Below the pieces are notes generated by a model. The model saw only the letters and a list, made by a program, of their open reading frames with translations. It was not told the DNA's origin and searched no databases. From contig OZ220708.1 in the NCBI GenBank assembly GCA_965116595.1, positions 992,001 through 1,056,000 on the forward strand: 64,000 bases of DNA, given 5' to 3'. A program made the translations under genes and the position numbers. Positions 32,720 through 43,934 of the stretch are shown here, piece after piece. The first letter of the stretch is position 1, and every line of letters begins with the position of its first letter. The DNA comes from G963663315 sp963668255 (GTDB lineage: Bacteria > Pseudomonadota > Gammaproteobacteria > Arenicellales > Poriferihabitantaceae).

Positions 32720-33241
32720 TTACAAAAACGGCTCCACCATGCTGGCCAACTCTGCATGGGAAAGCTTGCCGAGCCTGTTACTCACGAGTTGGCCATCGCG
32801 ATCAAAAATGGCAGTAAACGGGAGTGCGCCGGCATTGCGGTTGCCATGGGAGACCAACAATTCACTGCTGTCGACAATCGACACCAGCGACGGGTAATTG
32901 ATACCGATCTGGTCACCGAAGGCGCGGGCCGAATCGAGTAAATCATGGGCAACACCGATAACCTGTACGCCCTTTGCAGACATGGAGGCATTGAAATCAA
33001 TCAGCATCGGGATTTCTTCCAGGCAAGGCGGACACCATGTTGCCCAATGGTTGACGACGACGACCTGCCCGAGCCATTCCTCGCCCGTGCGGATATTCTT
33101 GCGGGTATCCGGTAATTCCAGTTGCTGTAGCACGGAAAGTACTGGCTGGTTGTCAGTCGAGGAAAATTGCTTTACCCCGAGATAACCTCCAGCCAGCATG
33201 AAGAGAAGACTGAAGATGCCGATCAGCCAGTTTTTTTTCAA
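32720..33241 (-). CDS. TlpA-like membrane-anchored thiol-disulfide protein
   Basis: A 173-residue thioredoxin-fold protein with one N-terminal membrane anchor (about 3-22), facing the periplasm. The active site is WATWCPPCLEE, and the conserved cis-proline is in GALPFTAIFD. TTG 33241 is preferred because GGGAGAA lies 7 bp before it and the anchor follows at once; the ATG at 33307 would add a cysteine-rich stretch and overlap dsbD. It follows dsbD by 31 bp, which suggests that DsbD supplies its electrons. A role in cytochrome c maturation or periplasmic reduction is likely. Confidence 0.85.
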   Translation of the reverse strand: MKKNWLIGIFSLLFMLAGGYLGVKQFSSTDNQPVLSVLQQLELPDTRKNIRTGEEWLGQVVVVNHWATWCPPCLEEIPMLIDFNASMSAKGVQVIGVAHDLLDSARAFGDQIGINYPSLVSIVDSSELLVSHGNRNAGALPFTAIFDRDGQLVSNRLGKLSHAELASMVEPFL

Positions 33242-33272
33242 CAGATTTCTCCCAACTGGAATTGCATTGCAG

Positions 33273-35117
33273 TTACAGTTCCGACAGCAGAGCCAGAAAT
33301 GCTTCACTGTCCATGTAGCCGTAAAATCCCTTTTCAGTCAGTAATTGCCCGTTCTCATCCAGGAATAATGTCGCGGGGGGACCAAAAACCCCGAATTTTT
33401 GCTTCAACTGTTTCTTCGATTCGTCCAGCGGGTCGGTCACGTCAATTTGCAGGGCGATAAAATCGGCCTCCAGTTTTTCCTTGACCCGTAGATCGGCAAA
33501 AGTGGTTTTCTCCATCCGGACACAATCAACACACCAGTCAGCATAATAATCTATCAGTACTTTCCTGTTATTCGAACTCGCGACCAATAGTTGCTGCTGC
33601 AATTCCGCCAGGTCAGATATCCGGATAAACGAATGACCGCTGATTCGGTCAGACTGAGTAATATCCGTGGAGACTTCCACTCCGGAAGTATTGTTGAACA
33701 GTGAGGGCGGCAATGGCCTGAAAATGTCCCTTTGACCGGTCAATCCGCCTGCGATCAGCATGATGCCCCATACCAGCAATATGATTCCTGCACCCTTTTC
33801 GAGTCGCTGCCAGTTTGAAGCCAGGCTGTCATTTCGCCGGGTCGCGCCCGCAAATACGCTGAGCATGATGAAAAAACTCCCCCACAGTAACAGAACCGGG
33901 ATTTGCGGGAGCGTTCCCAGAATGTAGATCGCCAGCGCGATCAACATGACCCCGAAGCCGTGCTTGATTTTTTCCATCCATGGGCCGGCGCGTGGAACAA
34001 GATGTCCCGCTCCGACGCCCAGCGCAATCAATGGCAGACCCATTCCGATTGACATGGTAAACATCAGTTCAGCCCCCAGCAATGCGCTGCCGCTGGTAAT
34101 TGCAATACCGAGTACAGAAATCAGCACAGGGGAGACACAGGCGCCGATAATCAGCGCGGAAATCAGGCCAAGCATGAAAACCAGCGGGACTGACCCAACC
34201 AGGGTTTTGGTTCGGCGCTGAATCCTTTCCTGGATGGCGCCCGGCACCTGAAAATCGAACACGCCAAACATGGCGATAGCCATGATGACCAGTAATGCAC
34301 TCAACAGGCCAATCGCCCAGATATTTTGAAAGTATGCCTGTAGCTGGTCCCCTGTGGCGCCTGCAAGCGCACCCATGGCGGCATAGGTCACCGAGGTTCC
34401 AAGAACGTAGGAAATAGCAATCAACCCACCTTTTGTTCGGGTCAGGGATTGGCCCTGCCCTGCCAGAATGCTGGACAAGACAGGAATCATCGGTAGTACA
34501 CAGGGGGTAAATGTGAGCAAAAGTCCTGCGGTAAAAGCCGCCAGCAACAGAGTCAGCATGGACCGGTTTTGCGATTTGTCCTTATCGAAGCTGTCTGCGG
34601 ATTCCAGGTTGGCCGCAAGATCATCCGCCAGACTGGAAAGGACAAACGTCTGATTGACGGGGGAGTAGCAAATCCCGTCATTGGCGCATCCCTGATAGCT
34701 GGCATGTAGTGTCACACCTGCAATGTTCTGGCCAAATCCGATCGGAACCAGTAAGTCGGCATCATATATCTCCACCACGCCAAAATATTGGTCCTGCTTT
34801 GTTTTGGCCTCTGGAAGTCGAATCGAGTCGATCGAATTTCCGGCTTGCGTGGTAAATTGAATTTTATCCCGGTACAGATAATAACCCTCGGCAACCTGGA
34901 ATTGTGCATTCACGCTGTTTTGCGAGACGGCTTGTATTGTCAGCCTGAAGGCTTCATCAACTGGCAGAAAATCCTGTTGTTGAAAGTTGGATCCCAGCAG
35001 TGAACGTATATCTTTTGCCGGGGTCAGAGTCGAACTATTATCCTGTAAATCCTGTGCATGGGATGCGAAACCACCCCAGAATAGTAATATCAGGACGAAC
35101 GGAACCAGTAACCTCAT
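33273..35117 (-). CDS. dsbD: Thiol:disulfide interchange protein DsbD
   Basis: DsbD carries electrons from cytoplasmic thioredoxin across the inner membrane to periplasmic partners. From ATG 35117 it has 614 residues: signal peptide (about 1-22), an N-terminal domain with the cysteine pair in GCANDGICYSP, eight or so membrane helices holding the two functional cysteines in FTPCVLPM and IGACVSPVL, and a C-terminal thioredoxin domain with YADWCVDCVRME. The chosen start gives a clear signal peptide; longer frames do not. The TlpA-like gene follows on the same strand. Confidence 0.94.
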   Translation of the reverse strand: MRLLVPFVLILLFWGGFASHAQDLQDNSSTLTPAKDIRSLLGSNFQQQDFLPVDEAFRLTIQAVSQNSVNAQFQVAEGYYLYRDKIQFTTQAGNSIDSIRLPEAKTKQDQYFGVVEIYDADLLVPIGFGQNIAGVTLHASYQGCANDGICYSPVNQTFVLSSLADDLAANLESADSFDKDKSQNRSMLTLLLAAFTAGLLLTFTPCVLPMIPVLSSILAGQGQSLTRTKGGLIAISYVLGTSVTYAAMGALAGATGDQLQAYFQNIWAIGLLSALLVIMAIAMFGVFDFQVPGAIQERIQRRTKTLVGSVPLVFMLGLISALIIGACVSPVLISVLGIAITSGSALLGAELMFTMSIGMGLPLIALGVGAGHLVPRAGPWMEKIKHGFGVMLIALAIYILGTLPQIPVLLLWGSFFIMLSVFAGATRRNDSLASNWQRLEKGAGIILLVWGIMLIAGGLTGQRDIFRPLPPSLFNNTSGVEVSTDITQSDRISGHSFIRISDLAELQQQLLVASSNNRKVLIDYYADWCVDCVRMEKTTFADLRVKEKLEADFIALQIDVTDPLDESKKQLKQKFGVFGPPATLFLDENGQLLTEKGFYGYMDSEAFLALLSEL

Positions 35118-35217
35118 AATTCTGAATGATCCTGCAATCAGCAGGTTTTTATTAATGCTCAAAATATGTATATCCGATCTGCCCGATGTCAACCCGTAGT
35201 AATGTAAAATAAAACAA

Positions 35218-35673
35218 ATGAAAGCACTATTTTTGATTTTCCTCGTTGTCCCGCTGGTTGAAATATACCTGCTCATCGAAATTGGCTCCGAGATTGGTGC
35301 GGCGACGACGATATTTCTGGTGGTGTTCACTGCAATACTAGGCGCATTTCTGGTCAGAGTGCAAGGGTTTTCGACCCTTGTCAGGGTGCAGGCGCAACTG
35401 TTGAAGGGTCAAATACCCGCGCTTGCGGTGATAGAGGGAGTGTTTCTGTTTGTTGCGGGTGCATTATTACTGACACCCGGGTTTTTCACCGATACTGTGG
35501 GTTTTATCTTCCTGACCCCGCCCCTGCGTCGACGGATCATCAAGGCCATACTGAAAAGAGGATTGGTGCGTGGTGTTGATTCTGTGGCCAGGCAAGCCCG
35601 GTCCGGAACCGAATCGACAAATGGCCCACGGCCGAAACGGGTGATAGAAGGCGAATACAAGGATTTGGACTGA
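35218..35673 (+). CDS. fxsA: FxsA-family membrane protein
   Basis: A 151-residue inner-membrane protein with several hydrophobic segments (about 2-22, 27-45, 70-92). LFLIFLVVPLVEIYLLIEIG and FVRVQG-like FLVRVQGFSTL are typical of FxsA, whose overproduction suppresses phage T7 exclusion by F plasmids in E. coli; its normal role is not known. The tail is soluble and basic. It is divergent from dsbD with 100 bp between. Confidence 0.9.
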   Translation: MKALFLIFLVVPLVEIYLLIEIGSEIGAATTIFLVVFTAILGAFLVRVQGFSTLVRVQAQLLKGQIPALAVIEGVFLFVAGALLLTPGFFTDTVGFIFLTPPLRRRIIKAILKRGLVRGVDSVARQARSGTESTNGPRPKRVIEGEYKDLD

Positions 35674-35737
35674 TCAAATCCTGACCAGACAGGTCCAGGT
35701 CACCAAGGTTCAGAACCAACAATCAGGTATCGATAAT

Positions 35738-36418
35738 TTGTCTGCATTTCAAACTCTCAGCTATCAGGAAATGCGGGAATGCACCATCGAAGTGCTTCGA
35801 TCAGCAGAAAGCACCCGGGCGGATGTACTGCTGATCGAGTCCCATGGCGACAAGGCGATCCTCAAGGATTACTCCGGTTCGAACAAGGGTTTCAGGCTAT
35901 TTATCGCACCTTTACTGGTTTACCGTGAAATCAGGGCGCTTCGGATTCTCGATGAAGTACGGGGTGTGCCCGGATTCATCAGAAAGCTGTCCGGCCAGAC
36001 TTTTCTGATCGAGTTTATTCCTGCGAAGCGAATGTGCGTAGTAAAAGAGGGGATCAACTGGGTGCAATTTATCCCAAGGGTCGAGGCGCTGGTCAACGCA
36101 CTTCACAAAAAAGGGGTGGTTCATGGCGATCTGCGAAATGTAACAAACATCCTGGTGGCCCCTCAGCAGCGCCCGGTTTTTGTCGATTTTGTTTCGGCGG
36201 TCCATTGCGGCCATCGCCTCAATATATTCTCCCTGATTCTGTTCAAACTGTGCCTGAAGATCGATCACGGAGCCGTGTTCAAATTGAAGAAGAAATATGC
36301 CCCGCAACTGATCACACCCGAAGAACATCATCAGTTCGCAAATCCGGGCCGAATCGAGAAGGTCGCCCGATGGCTGTCTGTGCGTATCCGTAATCTGGTA
36401 CAAAGAATCTTTCCCTGA
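35738..36418 (+). CDS. Kinase-like protein (Kdo/RIO type fold)
   Basis: A 226-residue protein with a reduced protein-kinase fold. The probable ATP lysine is in DKAILKDYSG, the catalytic loop is VVHGDLRNVTNIL, and the metal-binding Asp is in VFVDFVSAV. It resembles small lipopolysaccharide-kinase-like proteins and differs from the second kinase of the window (27447-28139) in the catalytic loop. The start is TTG 35738 with AGGTAT upstream. It sits between fxsA and groESL. The substrate is unknown; a sugar or a protein of the envelope is my guess. Confidence 0.65.
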   Translation: MSAFQTLSYQEMRECTIEVLRSAESTRADVLLIESHGDKAILKDYSGSNKGFRLFIAPLLVYREIRALRILDEVRGVPGFIRKLSGQTFLIEFIPAKRMCVVKEGINWVQFIPRVEALVNALHKKGVVHGDLRNVTNILVAPQQRPVFVDFVSAVHCGHRLNIFSLILFKLCLKIDHGAVFKLKKKYAPQLITPEEHHQFANPGRIEKVARWLSVRIRNLVQRIFP

Positions 36419-36465
36419 AGACGGGGCCTTGCCCCGGACAGCTGAAATTTTTTCCGTTTTGACTC

Positions 36466-36518
36466 TTGACTTTTGAATCTTCGTGACTATATTAGCACTC
36501 ACTCAGAGTGAGTGCTAA
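36466..36518 (+). promoter_or_regulatory. groESL promoter with CIRCE operator
   Basis: TTGACT (36466-36471) and TATATT (36488-36493) form a promoter with a 16-bp spacer. Immediately after it, TTAGCACTC-N9-GAGTGCTAA (36492-36518) is a perfect 9-9-9 CIRCE element, the binding site of the HrcA repressor, which is released on heat shock. It overlaps the end of the -10 box, so HrcA would block initiation. The groES start follows at 36590. Confidence 0.95.
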
Positions 36519-36589
36519 TAAAAACAGTTTTCACTGTCTGTCACTCACCAATTCAACTTAAAAAACCAAACAACAGGAGAAATGAACGT

Positions 36590-36880
36590 ATGAAAATCCG
36601 TCCGCTTCATGATCGTGTCGTTATTCGACGAGTCGAAGACGAACGAACCAGCCCAGGTGGAATTGTCATTCCTGATTCTGCTACCGAAAAACCAATGCAA
36701 GGCGAAGTTCTGGCAGTAGGAAATGGCAAAGTACTTGAAAATGGTGACCAACGAGGTCTCGATGTCAAAGTCGGCGACAAAGTGCTTTTTGGAAAGTACT
36801 CAGGCACTGAAGTCAAGGTTGATGGCGAAGACCTGCTCGTGATGCGTGAAGACGACATCATGGGAATTATCGAAGGTTAA
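36590..36880 (+). CDS. groES: Co-chaperonin GroES
   Basis: GroES is the seven-membered lid of the GroEL folding chamber. The 96-residue protein has MKIRPLHDRVVIRR, the mobile loop EDERTSPGGIVIPDSA, and the C-terminal VMREDDIMGIIEG. ACAGGAG precedes the ATG at a good distance. groEL follows 45 bp downstream. Confidence 0.98.
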   Translation: MKIRPLHDRVVIRRVEDERTSPGGIVIPDSATEKPMQGEVLAVGNGKVLENGDQRGLDVKVGDKVLFGKYSGTEVKVDGEDLLVMREDDIMGIIEG

Positions 36881-36925
36881 TTCATTATCATAACTGAAGA
36901 ACAAAAAATTTGAGGAATTGTAGAA

Positions 36926-38566
<1,641 letters not shown>

Positions 38567-38590
38567 GTTCCTCCTTTTATGGACTGGGAA

Positions 38591-38613
38591 AGGCGCCTTG
38601 ATGGCGCCTTTTT
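38591..38613 (+). terminator. Intrinsic terminator of groESL
   Basis: AGGCGCC and GGCGCCT form a 7-bp GC-rich stem with a 5-nt loop, followed at once by TTTT. It lies 24 bp after the groEL stop. Confidence 0.9.
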
Positions 38614-38680
38614 CATTGCGGTTTCTGGTACGCTCACGGATCTGATAGATACGTTTCATCCCCGAATTCCGATAACGCAG

Positions 38681-40351
38681 ATGAACAATTACTTTGATTT
38701 AGGTGGGCACAGCCGCCCGATCTCGACATCATCCCCTGAGGCACAGATTTGGTTTGACCGGGGTCTCAACTGGTGCTACGGATTTAATCCTGAAGAAGGG
38801 GTAAAGTGTTTTTACAAGGCGCTGGAACATGATGCCCGCTGCGCGATGGCATATTGGGGAATCGCGTATGGATCGGGACCTTTTTACAACCTGCCGTGGC
38901 GTGACCTGGGCCAGCAGGAAATAAACCAGTGCACCAAAGTCTGTTTCGACAGCATCCAGACTGCCCGCTCGCTGTGCTCTGGAATATCTGATGTGGAAAT
39001 TGATTTGATCGAAGCATTATCCACAAGACATCAATCCAACCACAGCGTATCGTTGGAACAGTTTGATGCCTGGGATGATGCTTATGCTGATGCAATGCGG
39101 GCAGTTTATCACAAATATCCTGAGGACCTTGATGTCACGGCATTGTTCGTCGATGCCATGATGACACGAACGCCGTGGAAGCTGTGGAATGTAAAAACCG
39201 GTCAACCTCCTGATGGCGCCGATACTATGGAGTGCCTGTCAGTGCTCGACAAAGCCATCTCCCGGATGCGCAAGTCAGGTAGTGCGCCGCATCCGGCTAT
39301 ATTGCATCTGCATATCCATTGCCTCGAAATGTCGCCCATGCCGGAAAAAGCGCTGGAATCGGCAGACGCCCTGGAAACCCTGTGTCCTGATGCCGGGCAT
39401 ATGGTACACATGCCAAGTCATATCTACATCCTGTGCGGACTGTATGAACGGGCCAGAGACGTCAATGAAGGGGCAATTCGAGTAGACCGTAAATATCTGA
39501 AGTATGCCGGGCCTTACAACTTTTACACTTCTGCGCGTTGTCACGACCTGCACATGATGATGCTCGCCTGTATGTTTCTTGGCAGGTTTCAAGATGCCAT
39601 CCAGGCTGCGGAAGAATTGTGCGGAACACTGCCGCAGGATGTGTTGGAGATAGAAGGACGGCCGTTTCTGGCCATGCTTCTGGAAGGATATTATTCGACA
39701 AAAACGCATGTCCTGGTCAGATTCGGGAAGTGGCAGGAAATCATTAATATGCCGATGCCACAAAACCCGGCGCTTTACTGTGTTTCAACCGCCATGCAGC
39801 ATTACGCCAGGGGCATCAGTCTGGCTGCGCTCGGACAATTCGAGCAGGCCAACTCGGAGCGGGACGAATTCCACCAATCGCTGAAGATGATTCCCGAAGA
39901 CCGCAAATTCTTCAACAATCCAGCGCTCGACATTCTGGCTGTTGCCGAAAACATGCTGAACGGCGAGATCGAATATCACAAGGGAAACCACCATCAGGGG
40001 TTCGAATATCTGCGAAAGAGCGTACAGCTATGCGATAATCTCGCCTACTCCGAACCCTGGGCCTGGATGCACCCGCCGAGGCATGCACTCGGCGCTTTAC
40101 TTATTCAGCAGGGATACTATGCAGAGGCTGAAGAGGTGTACAGAACCGACCTTGGATTGAACAATAAACTGGACCGTTGCCACCATCACCCGGACAATGT
40201 GTGGGCGTTACACGGATTGGCAGAATGTCTGCGCCAAAGGAGTGAAACCAACGAACTGCGCACAGTGACAACCAAACTCGATGCGATGATGGCAAATTCC
40301 GATTTCGCGATCACCTCTTCGTGTTGCTGTCGAATAAATACCGAAACCTGA
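38681..40351 (+). CDS. Tetratricopeptide-repeat protein of unknown function
   Basis: A 556-residue soluble helical protein. The N-terminal block (AQIWFDRGLNWCYGFNPEEG, then CAMAYWGIAYGSGPFYN) is the pattern of a widespread bacterial TPR family of about 550 residues. Further TPR-like helix pairs run through the protein, such as CMFLGRFQDAIQAAEELCG and the C-terminal QGYYAEAEEVYRTDL. No signal peptide is evident. ATG 38681 was chosen because the frame before it runs through the groEL terminator. Function is unknown; such proteins usually mediate contacts between proteins. Confidence 0.8.
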   Translation: MNNYFDLGGHSRPISTSSPEAQIWFDRGLNWCYGFNPEEGVKCFYKALEHDARCAMAYWGIAYGSGPFYNLPWRDLGQQEINQCTKVCFDSIQTARSLCSGISDVEIDLIEALSTRHQSNHSVSLEQFDAWDDAYADAMRAVYHKYPEDLDVTALFVDAMMTRTPWKLWNVKTGQPPDGADTMECLSVLDKAISRMRKSGSAPHPAILHLHIHCLEMSPMPEKALESADALETLCPDAGHMVHMPSHIYILCGLYERARDVNEGAIRVDRKYLKYAGPYNFYTSARCHDLHMMMLACMFLGRFQDAIQAAEELCGTLPQDVLEIEGRPFLAMLLEGYYSTKTHVLVRFGKWQEIINMPMPQNPALYCVSTAMQHYARGISLAALGQFEQANSERDEFHQSLKMIPEDRKFFNNPALDILAVAENMLNGEIEYHKGNHHQGFEYLRKSVQLCDNLAYSEPWAWMHPPRHALGALLIQQGYYAEAEEVYRTDLGLNNKLDRCHHHPDNVWALHGLAECLRQRSETNELRTVTTKLDAMMANSDFAITSSCCCRINTET

Positions 40352-40365
40352 CCGAACCGAACATT

Positions 40366-40386
40366 ACTCCCCCCATGAGGGGGAGT
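40366..40386 (+). other. Hairpin after the TPR gene
   Basis: ACTCCCCC (40366-40373) and GGGGGAGT (40379-40386) form a perfect 8-bp stem with a 5-nt loop. No T run follows. It directly precedes dispersed repeat copy C and may belong to it, or may protect the 3' end of the messenger. Confidence 0.5.
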
Positions 40387-40396
40387 CGGCGAAACA

Positions 40397-40435
40397 AGGG
40401 CCTGTCCCCGACTCCGACCGGGGAGCGGGAATCCA
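40397..40435 (+). repeat. Dispersed repeat, copy C (short form)
   Basis: AGGGCCTGTCCCCGACTCCG and the following GACCGGGGAGCGGGAATCCA align with copy A (8357-8394), in the same orientation, with a handful of mismatches. The inverted core CTCCGA/CCGGGG and the ending GCGGGAATCCA are shared. Confidence 0.7.
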
Positions 40436-40546
40436 CAACCTGCGGCATGGCAATCTGCCGGACTGCTGGTATAATTTGGTTCCGTATAGACCACTGCCAT
40501 AAATTGCCCCGTATAATGGAATTGGACCGTATTTCCGGAAAATCCG

Positions 40547-41569
40547 TTGCCCGATAGAATTCTGGTCACAGGTGGCGCTGGTTATATAGGTTCCCACACA
40601 GTTCTGCAGTTGGTGGAGGCGGGAAATTCGGTTGTCGTTGTGGACAATCTTTACTCAGGCCATGAATGGGCAGTGGCCCGACAGGCCACGTTTTATCAGG
40701 GAGACATCCAGGACAGGAAGCTGATCAGGAATATTCTGAAACAGCACGAGATCGAAACGGCCATGCACTTTGCAGCCCACACTGTGGTCTCCGAGTCGGT
40801 TCAAAATCCCTCAAAATATTATCACAACAATGTACTCGGTTCGCTCAACCTGATCGAAACCTGCATTGAACAGGGGGTAGCCCAATTCATATTTTCCTCA
40901 AGTGCAGCGGTTTACGGCGCTGCCGGGAAAGGGACAGTCAATGAAAACGACAGAACCAGCCCGATCAATCCTTATGGCACAACCAAATTGATCACCGAAT
41001 GGATGCTGCACGACTTCGCAGAGTCGACCGGGGGCGATTTCAACTACATTGCGCTACGGTATTTCAATGTCGCAGGAGCCAATATGGGCGGTAAGCTGGG
41101 GCAGGCGACACCGGAAGCCACCCATCTGATAAAAGTGGCCTGCCAGACCGCCTGTGGCATTCGTCCCGGGATGTCCATATTCGGTGATGATTACGATACC
41201 CCTGACGGGACTTGTATCCGGGATTATATCCATGTCGATGACCTCGCGTCCGCTCATCTTGACGCCTGGCGTTACCTTCAGGACGGGGGCAAAACCCGGA
41301 TTCTGAATTGTGGGTATGGCAATGGATTCAGTGTCAGGGAAGTCATCGAATGCGTCAAATCGGTCAGCAATATGGACTTTGAAGTGGATGTCCGGCATCG
41401 ACGGCCCGGCGACCCGCCGCAACTGGTTGCAAACAGCGATAAAATCAGACAATTACTCAACTGGCAACCACAATACAATGATCTTGAGATGATTTGTCGC
41501 TCTGCCTGGGAGTGGGAAAAGCGACAAGAACCGGCGCCGGTCAGCGTCCCGATTACACAACATGATTGA
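40547..41569 (+). CDS. galE: UDP-glucose 4-epimerase
   Basis: GalE interconverts UDP-glucose and UDP-galactose (or the N-acetyl forms) for polysaccharide synthesis. The 340-residue protein is a short-chain dehydrogenase with the NAD motif GGAGYIGSHTVLQL at the N-terminus, FSSSAAVYG, the catalytic YGTTK (Tyr-x3-Lys) near 148, and RYFNVAGA. TTG 40547 is the only start that keeps the first beta strand; in-frame codons before it hit a stop. A WaaG-like glycosyltransferase begins 18 bp downstream. Confidence 0.95.
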   Translation: MPDRILVTGGAGYIGSHTVLQLVEAGNSVVVVDNLYSGHEWAVARQATFYQGDIQDRKLIRNILKQHEIETAMHFAAHTVVSESVQNPSKYYHNNVLGSLNLIETCIEQGVAQFIFSSSAAVYGAAGKGTVNENDRTSPINPYGTTKLITEWMLHDFAESTGGDFNYIALRYFNVAGANMGGKLGQATPEATHLIKVACQTACGIRPGMSIFGDDYDTPDGTCIRDYIHVDDLASAHLDAWRYLQDGGKTRILNCGYGNGFSVREVIECVKSVSNMDFEVDVRHRRPGDPPQLVANSDKIRQLLNWQPQYNDLEMICRSAWEWEKRQEPAPVSVPITQHD

Positions 41570-41587
41570 CCGGAATAACTCAACCGC

Positions 41588-42745
41588 ATGAAGCTGGCAT
41601 TCTGTCTGTTCAAGTATTTTCCCTGGTCCGGATTGGCGCGGGATTTTCTGAGAATAGCGCTGGAATGCCACAGGCGTGGTCATGATCTGCACGTTTATGC
41701 CCAGGAATGGCAGGGAGCGCAGCCGGCTGGAATTCCAATCAATGTGCTACCAGTTTCGGCCCTTGCCAACCATACCCGGAACAGGTCGTTTTATCAGCAG
41801 TTCAGTGAAATAACCGCCCGTCAGCATTTTGATGCAATTATTGGCTTTAACAAGATGCCCGGGCTGGATATGTATTACTGTGCGGACATTTGCTATGTCA
41901 GCCGGGCTAAACGCCATGGCAGGTTATATCAGTTATTCAGTCCTCGATTCCGTCATTTCCAGTCATTTGAACGAGCCGTATTCGATGCGGATTCAACCAC
42001 CACCATCCTGTCGCTTTCGGAGCGTGAAAAGGGCGTGTATCAGGAATACTACGGGACTCCGGGAAGTCGATTTCAGCCAACACCGCCGAATCTTGATTAC
42101 GAGCGCAAACCATATCATCGACCGGAAGCCGTGCGCCGGAAAAAGCGCGAAGAGCTTTTGATAAAGGATAACGAATCTCTGCTTTTGTTTATTGGCTCCG
42201 GTTTCAAGAGAAAAGGTCTTGATCGCGCCATCAAGTCAATGGCCGCGTTGCCAGAAGCGCTTCGTCACAATACTACGATGCTGGTAATCGGACAGGATAA
42301 GGCAGCCGGTTACCGGCGTCTGGCAACCAACTCCGGTCTGGCCGAAAAAGTTCGCTTCCTCGGCGGCAGGGATGACCTTGTGGAACTGATGGCTGCAGGT
42401 GACCTGTTGATTCATCCAGCCTACGAGGAAACCACAGGCACAGTGCTGATCGAGGCCGTGGTATCCGGGCTGCCGGTTCTGGTTACGGATGTATGCGGCT
42501 ACGCACACCATATTACCGACGCAGAAGCGGGTGTCGTTTTAGAGTCGCCATTTGTACAGCAGAAACTCAATCAAAAATTGCAATATGCCCTGACCACCGA
42601 CAATCGCGCCAGATGGCGTAAAAACGGCATTGAGTATGGGGGAAATCCGGATCTGTACCGAATGCCGGAAACGGTCAGCGACCTGATTGAGGAAAGGGTG
42701 ACTGAGCGCATGATTTCCACTGGCATTGGTCCCATAACTGTATAG
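41588..42745 (+). CDS. WaaG-like LPS core glycosyltransferase (GT4)
   Basis: A 385-residue GT-B glycosyltransferase. KLAFCLFKYFPWSGLARDFLR at the start, FNKMPGLDMYYCADICY, FIGSGFKRKGLDRAI and the EX7E motif as HPAYEETTGTVLIEAV match WaaG (RfaG), which adds glucose to the first heptose of the LPS core. It would act at the inner face of the cytoplasmic membrane. It follows galE by 18 bp and probably shares its transcript. The sugar and linkage may differ from the E. coli enzyme, so I leave the symbol empty. Confidence 0.88.
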   Translation: MKLAFCLFKYFPWSGLARDFLRIALECHRRGHDLHVYAQEWQGAQPAGIPINVLPVSALANHTRNRSFYQQFSEITARQHFDAIIGFNKMPGLDMYYCADICYVSRAKRHGRLYQLFSPRFRHFQSFERAVFDADSTTTILSLSEREKGVYQEYYGTPGSRFQPTPPNLDYERKPYHRPEAVRRKKREELLIKDNESLLLFIGSGFKRKGLDRAIKSMAALPEALRHNTTMLVIGQDKAAGYRRLATNSGLAEKVRFLGGRDDLVELMAAGDLLIHPAYEETTGTVLIEAVVSGLPVLVTDVCGYAHHITDAEAGVVLESPFVQQKLNQKLQYALTTDNRARWRKNGIEYGGNPDLYRMPETVSDLIEERVTERMISTGIGPITV

Positions 42746-42869
42746 TCAGTATCAATCATGCGTATCTGCTATGTTTTCAATTGCTGCTTCACCTGGATGA
42801 TTCCGATGACGATGAATCGGAACACAAAAACTTAGTGAGGGCTCAGGTGTGAACCGGTAGTGACCCGGA

Positions 42870-43613
42870 CTACATTGTGCTCACTTTCAGCCATATCTTA
42901 CGGAGAAGATAGCGAAGGGGAAACCAGAAACCGATAGTTTGAATTTGATAAATTTGTAATCTGAACCATCTTTTCCTGCGTGTCGCCTTGTTCTGATTTC
43001 TTCCTATACTGTCAACTTTCGATTCGCTGGATGATTTGGAAACAGGGGGAGGTGATATGCCATAGGTTTGAAATGAGCCAAACAGGTATGGGTATTTCAT
43101 ATCCAGATCAATGGCCATGCATCTTGGATAAAAGTTTGTGAATATTTGCGCAAATTTCCTGTCTATCATATAGCCAGCCGTGCTGCTGGGGATGCGCTTG
43201 TAGTAAATTAAATCAAAGCCTTTTGGCAGACTTTCCTTGATAAAGAATGGTCTTCGTTTATTCATGTACAAACGAACGATATTCCAGTCATCAGGGAGGC
43301 AACCGGGAAGAATTTCCAGCAACTCGGGAAAATTATCCGAGAGAACGGCGTCATCTTCAAGGATCACCCTGGCTGATTCATCGGTGTCCAGCATATCCGC
43401 CATACATTGCAGGTGGCTCGCATAGCAACCAATTTCCCCATCACCAATGGGGCTGTCCTTAAAATACGGTTTCCATTGATCAGGGATATTCGCACCCCGA
43501 AATGCCGGGAATCTGGTAAATGCAAGACCCTGATCATCCAGCTGGCGCGTTATAGCATTGAGCCGGTCGCGGTCTTCATCCAGGTTAATAACATAAATCG
43601 GTATCTGGCTCAT
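42870..43613 (-). CDS. Glycosyltransferase family 25 (LPS-type)
   Basis: A 247-residue GT25 protein: IPIYVINLDEDRDRLNAITR at the N-terminus, GEIGCYASHLQCMADML and VILEDDAVLSDNFPELL (metal-binding EDD) are the family hallmarks. Such enzymes add galactose or glucose to LPS outer core, and some are phase-variable. ATG 43613 opens the conserved strand directly; a start 11 codons upstream is less likely. It converges on the WaaG-like gene. The C-terminal 40 residues are basic. Acceptor unknown. Confidence 0.88.
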   Translation of the reverse strand: MSQIPIYVINLDEDRDRLNAITRQLDDQGLAFTRFPAFRGANIPDQWKPYFKDSPIGDGEIGCYASHLQCMADMLDTDESARVILEDDAVLSDNFPELLEILPGCLPDDWNIVRLYMNKRRPFFIKESLPKGFDLIYYKRIPSSTAGYMIDRKFAQIFTNFYPRCMAIDLDMKYPYLFGSFQTYGISPPPVSKSSSESKVDSIGRNQNKATRRKRWFRLQIYQIQTIGFWFPLRYLLRKIWLKVSTM

Positions 43614-43934
43614 TGCGTATTCCCGCCAGGTAAATACTTGATCCATTTGAAGTTCAGGATGCTGGGCTTGTGCGGATATATGATCCTGCCTCTGAAACTA
43701 TAACATAGTCTATATGGCGTGTGGTTGAGACGATCTTAAGATGAATTCCGGGTTAAAAATGAGAGACCTGGAAAGTGGGTATTATTCATCCGGCACTGAC
43801 AAAGGTGGTCAAGGGGGTGCGAACCGGGAATGCCGTATAGACATCAATATGCCCTCGCCCGCATATTGCATGAACTGTACGAGGTCAAGGGGGGTTTTAG
43901 TCTGGAGCGGAATACCGACTCCACCGTCTCCGGA
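43614..43934. other. Gap of 321 bp without a recognised gene
   Basis: A plus-strand frame through 43830-43940 reads like old coding sequence but runs into the antisense of the neighbouring repeat gene, and I could not connect it with any family. Otherwise nothing stands out. Confidence 0.35.
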
